The position numbers and the translations under genes were made by a program. Under the pieces are notes generated by a model that did no database searches, had not been told where the DNA came from, and worked only from the letters and a program-made list of their open reading frames with translations. DNA of 64,000 nt, taken from contig NC_134834.1 in assembly GCF_004210375.1 (NCBI RefSeq), forward strand, positions 137,053,009-137,117,008, in the 5' to 3' direction. The stretch's first letter is position 1; each line of letters begins with the position of its first letter. Shown here in pieces: positions 11,889 to 24,403 of the stretch. The stretch comes from Tachypleus tridentatus (Eukaryota > Arthropoda > Merostomata > Xiphosura > Limulidae).

Positions 11889-12204
11889 TTTCATTTGTTG
11901 TTTACCAATAGCAGTTTAAAATATTGTAAGATATTGATAAACCATACTCTGCCTAAGTTACAGAGCATACCAAAAACTGGACGTAAATTAACTTCGATGC
12001 AGGTAACCAAGGTAACCAACAAACTAACAAGACACCTAGAAACCCTGCATGACGTGTACATCAAATATGGAAGATACCTGGTTGAATATCAAACTTCCAT
12101 GATTGCAAGCTTTCAGCCATTAACTCTGTTTGAATTCTGGAAGTTTCTTATTGACTGCAATGTTCATCTAGAAAATCCACTTTCATCTTTACTGAGTGCT
12201 GTAG
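11889..12204 (+). CDS. Candidate internal exon, RSPH10B-like
   Basis: 316 nt open in one frame, after a strong acceptor (GTGTTTCTTTCAG) and ended by TAG|GTGAGA as donor (phase 1 end). The encoded segment has LHDVYIKYGRYL, then PLTLFEFWKFLIDCNVHL. This follows the pattern LRRIYSFYSSL..FLMTKLHFWRFLKDCKFH of radial spoke head 10 homolog B, an axonemal protein with MORN repeats followed by such helical repeats. Codon use is mixed and its base composition is less AT-rich than the flanks. No MORN exon or next exon was found nearby, so the rest of the gene would lie across long introns or outside. A second acceptor choice (after AATAGCAG at about 11909) also keeps the frame. Confidence 0.5.
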
Positions 12205-12339
12205 GTGAGATTGTATATCGTTACCCACTGAAATACTTCTAAACGTAAATATCACTTTCATTAATGATAAATACAAATTTTCTAAAAATAAGCTTTGTTA
12301 AAATTTAGTAATATGTAATTTTCTGTTTGTTTGTTACTA

Positions 12340-12436
12340 AGCACATACTTACACAATAGGCTATCCATGCCCTGCCCACTACGGATATTAAAAGCCGATT
12401 TTTAGCATTTTAAACCATCATAGTTACTGCTAAGCC
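12340..12436 (-). mobile_element. SINE-2 relic
   Basis: Minus-strand copy showing the TAGCCTATTGTGTAAGTATG tail and the CGGCTTTTAATATCCGTAGT B-box area with GGGCAGGGC. Head eroded. Confidence 0.5.
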
Positions 12437-13699
12437 TCCATGGAAATGTACTGTTTAAAATTTTCAGTTGAAGAAAGAAAGGTAAAAATGATAACTAATT
12501 ATCACTGTATTACATAGTAAATAGAAATTCAAAATGTGGTATGCACATACAAAGTTAAATAACGCAGAATGTTAATATCAAAAATACATAAGAGAAATCT
12601 TGAATGAAAGTAAATTAGAAACAATTATATTGTAAATTATATGGCAATGAGTGGGTAAATCGCAATTAAATATATCTATCTAACATACATAAAAAGAGAT
12701 CTAAAAACAAACAGTAGTTTATTAACCCCAAGGTTCCAATAGGTAGAATTAGGATAGCGTAAAAGAAGACAAACATCTTGAAAATAAGAAGCTAAAGTCG
12801 AAGTTCAAGACAGCCTTCTATCAATGATATACTGATAACGTTTTTTTCCTTGAAAATAAACACTAAAATTTAATGTAACTCCATCAGAAACTATATTTAA
12901 AAAATGTAGGTAATAAAATTCCATTCTCAAAATGTTTATTAGACAGACGGAAGTAGGTGACTTGAGTGTTTTTCTTGTTTTATATTTAGTTTGATTTTAG
13001 TAGTTTTATATGGTTCCTTTTTTAAATCAATGCTTAACCCGATAGTGAGGTTTTTGCAGGCATACAGCTTCTTTCTCACAAGAAGTTAGGCTACAAATGA
13101 TAGGTAATGGCACTAGAAGGGCTTTTATTTAATCAATTTGTGTTGCGTGTCTTTCTTGCTTTAACTTGCACGTAATCATTTGCAATGAGACAAGTTTTCT
13201 TCCTTAGTGTGAGTCAAGTTTTGTCGAGCAACCACGTTAAAAATGAAGGGATTATATCTGTGTATTCTAAAACGCGTTGAAAGTAATTTCAGGTTTAGTA
13301 TTTAATTGAGTGTCTTAGAGACATCATTTACTGTGCATACTTTCTTCTTGGGTGCTGTTATATCATTTTATTTTATGTTGATTAGTTGGTATATTTACAT
13401 AAGTCATTGTAAAAAGGTACTGATGGGAATATATTTAGTTTTGTGTTTTTTCTAAATATAATTACCATACAACTCTAATAATTATATTGTTTTTGTTTTG
13501 TATTGTGTGAAGTTACTGTACAAATATATGGACTGTACTAACATATTTTGCATTTGTCGTGTTTCAGTACAATTATAAGGGTTTTGATTTTATATTCTTT
13601 GTTGACTACAGTCGTTATTCAACTTTTAGGGTTATACTGTTGTTGTTTTCTCCTTTGGATGTAACAACCATATAAATAAAGGAGTGATAGCTGTTTTTT

Positions 13700-13816
13700 T
13701 TGCACTCCAGTGACACAGACTCACATCGCTAAAAATTAGGTTTCGATACCCGTGGTGGCAGAGCAGAGTTAGCTCATTGTGTAGCTTTGTGCTTAATTCT
13801 AAAAAAACAAACAAAC
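13700..13816 (+). mobile_element. SINE-2 copy
   Basis: Contains the B box GGTTTCGATACCCGTGGTGG and the tail CATTGTGTAGCTTTGTGCTTA, ending in CAAAC repeats. Its head is partly lost. Confidence 0.7.
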
Positions 13817-14375
13817 TGTCCTTTTTTATTGTTGTGTTATAAGTATTAACTGCTTTATTCGTTTTTTATACAGTTGATATACTGAGGTTTTGTTTTTCGA
13901 TCCGCAATATTTTCATGTAACCACTACTAAAATATGAAAGCATTGTCCTGCATCAGATTTGGAGCTCCTTAATGTCCTAAATACGAATGCCAGAGAACGA
14001 AGATAGCCATCATTTGTTTTCCGAGGAAACCTATAATTTACACCAATAAACACAATACAACACAACATCTGTATAACGAAGGAAATTATAATGTTTGTTT
14101 TATCTTCGATACAGCAAATATAGGACTATACGAATCATACATCTTTATTTTATATTGGGTTCAGTCATATCGTATGAAATGTCGGATTTTCATGTGCAGA
14201 TTTTAAATTCGATTTTTAGTCGCTGAAAGTGAATCATTATCGTAAAGTTATTAGAATAATACAGTATATTGTCGGGTTCATTTCAAACTCACTTTATTTT
14301 TCTTACTTCAGAAACTAAATCACATTTATTTCGATTTTTGTTACTCTAGATAAAATTGATATTATTGTAATTTTC

Positions 14376-15290
14376 TGGTGTGAGTTTAAGCTTGGTGAGC
14401 AGCTGGTAATATCCATCATGCATTTGGTGATTGCATAGCTAATGAGCGCACAGCACAGCATTGGTTTAGTGATTTTACTCTGGTAACACAAGCATTGAAA
14501 ATGAACCACAGGGTCGCCCTCAGACAGCAATTAATGAGGAAAAATTGAAGGCCTTAGTTAAAACAGATACCGTAAGAGTATCTTGCCGACAAACTTGATC
14601 TTCATTTTTCAATCGTTTTCCAACATTTTGAAACAATCAATAAGGTGAAAAAGCTCGATAAATGGGTACTACACAAATTGACTGAAAACTATCAAACATG
14701 ACGAGTTAAAATTTGTTCCTCATTCCTTTTCGTAACCAAAATGGCCTGTGTTTTTCATAGAATTATCACCTGTTGATTCTATTTGATTCTTTTCGACAGT
14801 CGATGAAGATCCGGACAGTAACTATGGAGGAGCACTAAAACCAGCTATTTTGTTCATTGTCTGGTGGTCATTAGTAACTGTGGTTCACTATTTATTATTA
14901 AAGCCAGGAGAAACAATTACAGCAGAGAAATATTGTTGTAAACTTGAAATACATCAAAAATTATCACGAAAACATTCAGCAATAGTCAGTCGCAGTGAAC
15001 TCATAATGCTTCATGACAATATCCGGACTCATGTCTCACTCGTTACTGTGCAAAAACTAAATAAACTTCAGTATAAAACTTTATACTTTATACAACACAT
15101 TATCACTTTTATAAACATTTTATACAGGAACAAAATACGTTTGTAAAGATCAACTGAAAGTGCCTTCGAAGACTTGATTGCAACAAAGGGCATCCGTTTT
15201 TTTAAAGGTGGCATTTATAAACTTATAACTCTTTGGCCAAAGTGCATTGTGTCTGAAGGAATTAATTTTGGTTAAATAAATTGAACAACG
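14376..15290 (+). pseudogene. mariner-type transposase pseudogene
   Basis: Dead Tc1/mariner DNA transposon, plus strand, in several frames. Near the start EFKLGEQLV matches the mariner N-terminus. Further on are VNERT-type remnants, then NKVKKLDKWVLHKLTEN. The longest open part (14850-15146) reads FIVWWSLVTVVHYLLLKPGE, then SELIMLHDNIRTHVSLVTVQ. The Asp of HDN (15015-15017) is the second catalytic D of a DD34D transposase. Downstream GGCATTTATAAACTTATAAC fits the C-terminal GIYKL block. Stops and frameshifts are numerous and I could not define the terminal inverted repeats. Confidence 0.85.
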
Positions 15291-15490
15291 AAAAGATGTA
15301 CTTATTTCACATTTTCATTTAAACATCCGACGTTTTATACGCAACAGCCTGATACAATACAGTTAGAGCGATTACACCGCTTTATGTTCTGTTGCGTGAA
15401 TAAACAGTTAGACTGGTTTCCTGGTTTGCTGAATGATAAGTAAAGTTAGTTCAAATAAAAATAAATAATTGATGCTAAAGTCAATAATGG

Positions 15491-15735
15491 TTTTAGGCCC
15501 GGCATCGCCAAGCGTGTTAAGGCGTGCGACTCGTAATCTGAGGGTCGCGGGTTCGCATCCCCGTCGCGCCAAACATGCTCGCCCTTTCAGCTGTAGGGTC
15601 GTGGTAAAAAAAGTAGCCCAAAAGTTAGAGGTGGGTGGTGATGACTAGCTGCCTTCCCTCTAGTTTTACACTGCTAAATTAGGGACGGCTAGCACAGACA
15701 GCCCTCGAGTAGCTTTGTGCGAAATTTAAAAACAA
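15491..15735 (+). mobile_element. SINE-1 copy with target-site duplication, internal deletion
   Basis: The head reads GGCCCGGCATCGCCAAG with a clear B box (GGGTTCGCATCCCCG). It lacks about 35 bp of the body (the stretch usually reading TGTGACGGTCAATCCC). It is flanked by CAATAATGG at 15482-15490 and 15736-15744. In anticodon-loop position it shows CTCGTAA, which would suit a threonine-type CGT ancestor, though the stem is decayed. Confidence 0.9.
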
Positions 15736-15744
15736 CAATAATGG

Positions 15745-17301
15745 GGTTGTGCTATTAATCTTCACCATAATTTTATCAAAATTACATATCACCAACTTAA
15801 CATAGTTCACACCATAAAAGTTGTTCATGAATAGCGTCTGAACCACTACGATGTCTGTAGTATAATATATTTAGCGAAAGAACTCACCAGCACTGGCAAT
15901 ATCAGTTATAGTGTTTAACATTCTTATACATTATTCAGATTTCATAACAGTTTGTGTTATTTAGAATTACTACACGTCTAATGGATTATACCAACTGAAT
16001 CTGTTTTTGATACAACTGCCATAGAACTATCTGTATAATTAAAGGAGCTTTTAAAACTTCATTAAACTATGCAAAAATGAAACTAGGAGCAGGAAGATAC
16101 GTACAACTTTCCCATATGCGTAAGGAGAGGTGGTATACATATTACTATGTATTGCAAAAGAAAAGTTATTTAGGTAATAGATTTGCAATCCGTCAGAGCC
16201 CTATCTCAGACTGTAGTGTTTATATGCTAATGTTTTATTTATAGATACTTAAAGTACTGATACAGTCACCCTGTTGAATTGTAATATTTTCCCCCAATAT
16301 CCAGGTTTTGAAACCATCGTTTTAACTAGTGTCTCTTACCGGGTAAGTCGATTGGTTTGTGATTTTTGACCGGATCAGTTGACTCAAAGTGTCTCTAATA
16401 CAAGAGAAGTTTGGTGGGTATCACGTCTGTTGGAATAGGTTTAATCTCACAGTCAGAAATCTACGTACCTAACCTCGTACGTTAGTAATCTAATAAAGTC
16501 ACTTAACTGTATTAAGTACTTTAAATACAGAGCACTGGCTTACATTTTATAAACTTTGTGTATTCAAATACAAGACACCATAACCGAAAAAAAAAAATCC
16601 GTACGACAAGCACGAATTCACCTTTAGTATGAATTAAACTGTTATATTCTGTAATAATACATTTACAATGCTATTATATGGAAAAGATTCCTTTAATGGC
16701 TCTATATGATACATTTACGACACAAATGTGGTGATTATAGCGTTCTATTCTACGTTGTGCATAATTACATACAGGTTCACACAGCTTTCTTTGTTGAGTT
16801 GAGCACTCATTTTTGCTATACGAGCGCAGGGATTGTATTGCTTTGCTCTTGTAGATTCACCTAAGTAAGTAATTTGGATTGAAATCTTTCGAAATTCAGT
16901 AATTTAAGCTGTTGTGCAGGTGGGAGTAAATTTATTATTCGATTAGTTTAGACATATAACTTATATTGTGCACAAATTATAATTTATTGTTAACGATAGG
17001 TACCCAGATGTAGCTTATTGACAAGTGTCGATATAAAACATTTAAGCGAGAGTAATTGGCAGTACATTATTTAAATGTTAGAATTAGTGCCCAGAATTAT
17101 ATCAATTCATTTATCAGCCTGACCCAGTGTTGTTCGAAGAAAAGTGATGACCTCGGCCCAGTTACCCAACTGTTTAGTCAAAACATCCTAATTCTAAGAT
17201 TTTATTTTATGATACTGTGTACTCCTAAGACAGAGAGGTATAATAAGTAGCCATATTAATAACTGGGTTAGCTTTAGGTGCTGATTTGTATTGATCAGAA
17301 A
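15745..17301. other. No gene recognised
   Basis: AT-rich, stops in all frames, no clear repeats. Confidence 0.5.
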
Positions 17302-17578
17302 TCTGTTTGTTTGTTTGTTTTGAATTTCGCGCAAATCTACTTAAGAGCTATCTGCACTAGCCGTCCCTAATTTAGCAGTGTAAGACTAGAGGGAAGACAA
17401 CTAGTCATCACCACCTACCGCCAAATCTTGGGCTACTCTTTTACCAACTAATAGTGCGATTGATCGTAACTTCACAACGCCCCCACAGCTGAAAGGGCGA
17501 ACATGTTTAGTGTGACGGGGATTTGAACCCGCGATCTCAGATTACGAGCCAAGTACCTTAACCCCCTGGCCATGTCAT
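17302..17578 (-). mobile_element. SINE-1 copy
   Basis: Full-length SINE-1 in minus orientation with GTTT-repeat tail at 17304-17320 and tRNA-like head ending near GGCCATG. I see no clear target-site duplication. Confidence 0.85.
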
Positions 17579-17639
17579 GACTAACAATAAGTAAGTAAGT
17601 AGGTCACTAGTAGTATCAGGTGTCCAGTTATATTTGTTT

Positions 17640-17753
17640 TCCTAATACATTCATATATTGGATGTTAGGCAGTTCCAGGTTGTATTTATATAGTTCTTAG
17701 ATTAGCTGCTTTGTGCCATAAAACACTAAATCAACCAGCCAACCAACCTAATG
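17640..17753 (+). mobile_element. LINE 3' tail fragment (5'-truncated)
   Basis: The segment ending GCTTTGTGCCATAAAACACT followed by AAATCAACCAGCCAACCAACC matches the 3' ends of LINE copies B and D (minus strand at 35.76 and 62.37 kb). This is a typical 5'-truncated insertion. The left border is uncertain. Confidence 0.5.
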
Positions 17754-18018
17754 CGTGACATAATTACCTACACTTATAACAGTTGCAATAATATTTACGG
17801 GTATGTTATACAAATTATTGATTTTAATTATACCTTATATAAACTCTTAAAGACATGACACAAACATTCTACAGGTCCTTCAGAACTCACTGAAAAAATA
17901 ATTATTTTGTCTAATAACAGAAACATTAACAGTCCTATACACTGGAAAGAACTATGTCCGTGAGTTTCTGTAAAACCCAAATTACATTCTATTAAATTGA
18001 AAGATTTTTCTCTTTATC

Positions 18019-18140
18019 ACGCTCCCCCCTCGAACAGCGGTATGTTTACGGATTTACAATGCTAAAATCAGATGTTCGATTCTCCTTGGTTGGCTCAGCA
18101 GATAGCTCGATATGGCTTTGCTGTAAGATAAACACACGCG
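18019..18140 (+). mobile_element. SINE-2 copy with target-site duplication
   Basis: Head with GCGGTATGTTTACGGATTTA, B box GTTCGATTCTCCTTGG, then the GATAGCTCGATATGGCTTTGC tail. Flanked by CTCTTTATC at 18010-18018 and 18141-18149. Confidence 0.8.
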
Positions 18141-18412
18141 CTCTTTATCCTTTATCTCTTCTTACATATAATAACTATTTTGTAAATCTAGTGATGAAAA
18201 GTATTTGTTTTGTTCTAATTTTTCTGAAGATTTTTGACATTCGATAGAGATCGATGATTTTTCTTTCACAACTGAGTTAAGATTTCCATATTTAATGCTA
18301 CAACTTGCACCTCTTAAGCACCAATATGACAGTCAACATAAGTGTTATAACTATCTTCTATAACACTTTATTTGTGTATTCCTTGATATATATTTTTAAT
18401 TATATTCTATTG

Positions 18413-18536
18413 CTTGATGGGCTAACATTAAGTTTCTGAATTTACCATGCTAAAATCCAGAATTTGATTCTTGCTTTGACCAGAAAGCAGACAGCCCATT
18501 ATGTGGCTTTGCACTAAAAACAATCAACCAACTAAC
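18413..18536 (+). mobile_element. SINE-2 copy, diverged
   Basis: Shows TTTCTGAATTTACCATGCTA in the head and tail CAGCCCATTATGTGGCTTTG, followed by CACTAAAAACAATCAACCAA. The tail end resembles the LINE tail. Confidence 0.6.
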
Positions 18537-19324
18537 AATAATTATATTTTATGTTTCTCTGAGATTCTATATTTTACCTGTGCACTAACATACTCTATGC
18601 TTAAGTTGTGCAGTCATTTTTCATCTTCAATTAAAAGTATATTTCTTTAGTTTTTAACAAAGTTCAGCAACTTTGGTTCACTTTTCTTTATTTTACTTCT
18701 CCTATGGTTCACATATTCCTCTGTCATATCAAAATTTATTGGTGGTAGCTTTTTCCATTTCACTAGCCTTACTTTGGTAATATACAACTTTGATTTTTTT
18801 CACATTCATTATTCATAGGGGAACAGTTCTGTTATTTGGGGCTCTTTTAACAATGATAACTGTATACATACATATTAGGTTTTTTAGTTCTACAAGTTCT
18901 ACTAGTAACTTTTAGAAGTACTAAACATTTAATCTTAGCTTCAGTGGTAACCTGAAATTTCCCATGGATTTCTCTTTCTATATTGAACCTAGTAGGAATA
19001 AATTATATGAACATACCATGTTTGGATACTTTAGCATATAAACTGAGTATTAATGTCTCTGAGAAGACTTGATACACTAGTCTCAGTTGCTATTTATGTC
19101 TTTGAAGGGAAATATACTCTTCTATTGTTTCTTCTTTTTCCAAACACTTTTCAATCAACTGTCATTCCTTCATTTCTTGGCAGAATTACATGACCTTTGA
19201 TAGTTTTATCTCGGTTCAATACGTCCAGACTCCTTTTTATGTATTTTAAAGGATTAAAAATGAAACAACTAAAAAATTTATATAATGTACTCCCGTGCAA
19301 TCATATTTACAACAACAGCATGAA

Positions 19325-19735
19325 AATTGGCACAAATATACGTTTTCATACACCCAACACATTTACATATAAAAAAGTTGGATTTGTCCGTTTTGAGTTT
19401 ATTTATCAGGTAAAAGGCCACATAAATAATAATTTCAGTTTTTAACAATTAATCTTTTGTATTTCGGCCAGGTTACATGGGATTTGCTACAAAGATACTT
19501 TTTCACAGGCACCATAAATATACATACAAGACTCTTGGATATACCCATTTTTTATGTTTTTACTAGAGAGAGGGATCAAATGATTAAATAAATTCATAAT
19601 TTTAGGGATTTTGGTCAATTACTTAGCCTTGTATGGACCTCAAGTGAAATGTTGTACAAATATACTTTTCTACAGGCAACACACATTAACAAACACAAAT
19701 GTTGAACTTGTTCACTTTTCTGTGTTTTCCACGTT
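19325..19735 (+). repeat. Three diverged ~160-bp repeats
   Basis: Blocks with ACAAATATACNTTTTCNNAC-type cores and following TGTTGAACTTGTTCAC-like text occur at about 19330, 19487 and 19655. Together they form an old tandem array of about 160-bp units. No coding potential. Confidence 0.5.
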
Positions 19736-22731
19736 TTTTTTTTTCTAATGCCAAAATTGGCCATGTTTGGATTACACAGCAGAGACGTGTTGCACTTGGT
19801 TTAGAATGTTGGCCTCTTTTAATTAGTTTAGCTTCTTTATTTGAATCATCATTCTCAATATATTTACTATCATCAACACAAGTATTACGTGTACTATTAA
19901 GTCAAAAAATTCATTATGTAGCCTTGAGGCTGTAAACCATTTTACTTTCTGATATATGCTACTATTTATATTTTCTTTATATTTCAGTTTACCTGGATTC
20001 CTAACTAGTGATACAGACCTCAGTTTAACTGTCTTACAATATGTTTTTTTGGCAGTTAGTGATACTGACGTATGAGTTTTAGCTCAACGTAGAAGTAGGT
20101 TGAGACGGAGTTGTGAAGAAATAACTTTAGTGTGTGAGCCTCCATTTCCTCTGTAGATTCTGTTACATGTGGTAAATTGCAGCATATTTATTTCAAGAAG
20201 ACCATAAGTATTTATTTTAATTGAATCACACATATAACGTTAAACTTTCATTTCATTTGTTTTGTTTTTATAATTTATATGCAAGGGATATTTTCTCATA
20301 GCCATTCACCATCACCTCTTAGTTACTCTGTACGAATAGTATGATTTGACCCTTACCCTTATAGTGTACCCATGGTCCCAAAGTGCAGAGCATAATTTTA
20401 CAAAAACAGGGTGTATAACACACGAACCTAAATATTGACAGTCTCAGCACACTCAGCTGGCCACACCCAGCTACAAAGAGATGATGCTATAACAATATAA
20501 CAGTCTCTCTTAGCACAAGATAAATTTCATATCTTTCAAGCACTGTGAGAATGTTTTGAGAGACATTTTCCCAAATAACATAACAAGTTGAGTATTTTTG
20601 TTCGTTGAGTCATCACTTATAAGTGAAAACCAGGTACCAGCGTAAATTAGCATAGAACATTTAGCATCTACTTTCAGTACAGTCACTACTGATATAATGC
20701 CACCTAACGTTATGAATGCACTATTTCTTTAATGATATTGCTGGGGAAATTTCAAAAACGTGGCAACCTGGGTGTTATGTTCTTTGTTACTGTGTTTTCT
20801 CTGGTCATTCAACTAGCATCTTTTAGAGGTTTGAAGTCTAACAAGTCAAAAAGCGATTAAACTGAAGAATTCCTTTGGATAACTGAAATTCTTGTGAAAA
20901 ATTGGCAAACGTTCTGAGACCTGAAAGCTTCATCTTTAAATTATGACACGAACTTCAAATACATGAACAAAGAAAGTGAAACTACAACAGCAGAAAAGCG
21001 ACTGTCCCATAAATATTTTCACTGCCAGGTAGAGGAACTACAAGAAGTAAATGAAATTAGGATAAAATATGGGATCACTTCTAGGAGCACCAGTGCACAA
21101 AAGCATGGAAATGGCAAAGAAGGCTGACCCCACATGCCCCTATCACTTCAATTAGGGTCCCTACGTTATGGCGTGCTTTGCGTATATGTATTAATCCCGT
21201 CTGTATAAAAATGTTTCACAAAACTGTCATTTGTTACCTCCTCAAAAGTGATGTCCTTGATTATTTCTAGTATGATGATTGTTGCAGAGACCCAAGGGTT
21301 GGTTTACTGATAGAAAAATCAGTTACCAAAAATGTTACAAAAGTTGTAAATGTGTATTTTAATATGTTGTATGTTAATATATTTTTGTATACACGCGTAA
21401 TTTATTACCTATAAATTTTATTTCTTTTTTTGTGTCTTGTTTATGGTAGATTATGTCATCACTGTTACTTCTGTATTATATTAAGATATTACCGGGATAC
21501 TGGATTGAAATATAACTTAATACATTGATAGATGTAATGATGGCTAACATTGTAATGCTGTTTTACAACTGTCACATAAGAGATACAACTTAATATCTGA
21601 AGTTCTGCTTGTTCTTAGACAAATTAGAGAGAAACATAAAAATGGCCAGAGTAGTTTTGTTTTACTTAAGGAATACTTTATTTTTCAACATTAGAAGAGT
21701 GGCCTGCTTGTAAACGGTGATGCAATTTTCCATCGCTAGTTTACTTTTACAGCTGTGAATGATATGGTTTATTTGATTTCAATTCCACTTTCAATTAACA
21801 TTCAACTAAAGTTTTTAATACAGTTTTACTTTGCCTTTAGTTTGATTTTACCTTTACTAAATTCAGATTTAATTAAAGTTTATATTCAACAAACTTGTAC
21901 TTTTATCCATCATGGTCATTGTTTAATTGGGTTTTGTCCCAATTCTCCCTATTAGAAAGAAACTCATTAGTTTCAAAATAAAATGTTAGAACAAAAAAAG
22001 TCTAAACTCCAATAGCAGTTTATTTCGACAGGAATTACAGTTTAATTATGAATAACTGAATAATATTACGATGGTAAGAATCACTGAATGCACATATTTT
22101 ATTTTCGGCAAAATATAACACACAACTAAAATACTAGACACATACTTTTTATAAAGAAGAATTAAAAAATGATGTTAATATTTAAAAGTAGAATAATACA
22201 ATGATTGCAACAATATTTCTTTTTTATGTAATTATACAAGTTCAAAACAGACTTAATTGTAGCGAATCTGCGATATTATTTAAAATTGTGATTTCATTTA
22301 TAATAAACACACTTTAAGATTTCTTTATATTTTAAGGAACTAAATTTTCAGAGGTTTATCTACTTTATCACACTTCATATTGCATTAAATTATTTATGCT
22401 GGACTATATATAAGCTTAATATATATATTAAATCATTATTTTTTTCCAGTTCAGTATTTCCATTAACATATATTGTCATTTTTACCTTGTAATTCCGTCG
22501 TTCCATTGGTGGCAACAATTTCTTAAAAGTTTCCCATTTGCCACTTTTCTCTCTCTCTCTATATATATATATACATTGAAAAATACAAATCATAGCGATG
22601 AAAAGTGTAAAAAATTAAATAATAAATATTTTCTATTTAATTCAAAATCTTTAATTTCGAAAAAATAGGCGAATATCACAAAAATATATTTTACACGCAT
22701 ACAAATATAAGAAAAACATTTAACCATTTTT

Positions 22732-23058
22732 GGCCCCTCATAGCCAGGTGGTTAAGGCACTTGATTCATAATCCGAGGGTTCGCGGGTTTGAATCCCCGT
22801 TGCACCAAATATGCTCGCCCTTTCAGCTGTGGGGGCGTTATAATGTGACGGTCAATCTCACTATTCGTTGGTAAAAGAGTAGCCCAAGAGTTGGCAGTGG
22901 GTGGTGATGACTAGCTGCCTTCTTTCTAGTGCTACTCTGCTAAATTAGGAACGACTAGCGCAGATAGCCCTTGAGAAGCTTTGCGCAAAATTCAAAAAAC
23001 AAACAAACAAGCGCAGATAGCTCTCGTGTAGCTTTGCGCGAATTTCAAAAACAAACGA
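22732..23058 (+). mobile_element. SINE-1 copy with duplicated 3' tail
   Basis: Standard head and body, then a tail ending AAACAAACAAACAA near 23010. This is followed at once by a second ~47-bp copy of the tail module (GCGCAGATAGCTCTCGTGTAG and on) with its own CAAAC end. It is either a tail duplication or a second, heavily truncated SINE that inserted in the A-rich tail. Confidence 0.85.
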
Positions 23059-23702
23059 AACTATCTTTTTTTTTCTGATTTCACATTAATACATGGTGAT
23101 AATGATAAAGTAACTAATATGTTACGTAAAATATATATTTATGTTTAAATACATATAAATTGATTGTAAATCAAAATGACAACTGAAACGTTTAAACCAG
23201 AAATTATACTAATTACACTTGGGTCGTATATTTGATGTTGTGCACTGTATGTTTAACAACAGCACACTGCAATTTGTTTTTCGTTTCTCGTAATCATACT
23301 TCAGTCAAAAGTTATTAAAAGCTATTATGCAACTTATATTCCATTTTTATTAATTAACTGATGATTTATATGGATTTAGATTTATTACCTTTCATGAAGA
23401 AGAAAAACTATTGAAATGTACCTGGAAGCAATTACCTCCAGTGAATGTCACATTAAACTTGACGTTATAGTTGTCTCCTGACTTTACCCCCTGATAAATA
23501 ATAAAAGTACGTTATAAAATATGAAATAAGATAGTATAAAATATGATATAAGGAGTTTTACTCCTAACGAATCTCTGAGTCAACTGAACGAATTGTTTAC
23601 TTTTTGGTCATAAATTAAAGTGCAAATAGGGATTTGTAGCTTGAGGAAATAATGTCAACACTGTATTTCAAACCTTGAGCTTGTTTGTTTACTATTATTG
23701 CG

Positions 23703-23947
23703 GGCCCGGCATGGCGAAGTGCGTAAGGTGTGCGACTCGTAATCCGAGGGTCGCGGGTTCGCGACCGCGTCGCGCTAAACATTCTCGCCCTCCCAGCCGT
23801 GGGGGCGTATAATGTGACGGTCAATCCCACTATTCGTTGGTAAAAGAGTAGCCCAAGAGTTGGCGGTGGGTGGTGATGACTAGATGCTAAATTAGGGACG
23901 GGTAGCACAGATAGCCCTCGAGTAGCTTTGTGCGAAATTCCAAACAA
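23703..23947 (+). mobile_element. SINE-1 copy with target-site duplication
   Basis: Well preserved. The 12-bp duplication ACTATTATTGCG lies at 23691-23702 and 23948-23959. A deletion of about 25 bp is seen near 23882 (the GCTGCCTTCCCTCTAG part is lost). It is probably a recent insertion. Confidence 0.93.
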
Positions 23948-24403
23948 ACTATTATTGCGATTACATTTTCATTTTAATTTAGCTATCTTGTATGTGTATT
24001 TCAAGATCTATATTTTTTCTTTAAAATTAACCATTATTAACAACCTTGTTGTATTGCAAAAGCGCCATTACCTCAGAAAAAATTTAGTAAAATACTTTTC
24101 TACAAAATTACTGTATCTTTTCCAATTATTTTTACTCTTGGAGTGGACGAACACTGTTAGATTTCCTATGCGACAGTGCATATTGTGAAATATTTGTAAG
24201 ATAGTTGAAAAATATCTGTTATGTGCCTCTCGGAGGTGAAATATCGTATGTGGTCTGGTTAACTCAGAGATTCATTGTTAGCATGAATATAACATTGTTT
24301 TAGTTTGTTAGAAACTATACTTAAAAGAATGAAGAAAGTAGCAGCACATCTTTTAAAGTAACAGGAATTTTGAACTGCCAAGCATGTTTTTCAGAGATCA
24401 CAA

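Larger units (their letters stand above)
12205..14375. other. Probable intron or intergenic DNA
   Basis: Follows the GTGAGA donor of the candidate exon. Contains SINE-2 relics; no continuing exon found. Confidence 0.5.
18150..22731. other. Gene-poor AT-rich stretch
   Basis: Holds a SINE-2 copy and the ~160-bp repeats at 19.3-19.7 kb. Otherwise nothing I can identify; a CT/TA microsatellite lies at 22548-22572. Confidence 0.5.

Noticed and set aside
15491..15735. Possible functional tRNA gene in the SINE heads
   Set aside because: Anticodon and D stems are eroded and all copies carry the SINE body and tail; these are tRNA-derived SINEs, not tRNA genes.
23615..23947. 110-codon minus-strand open frame
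   Set aside because: Lies across a SINE-1 copy; the frame is an accident of the SINE sequence.
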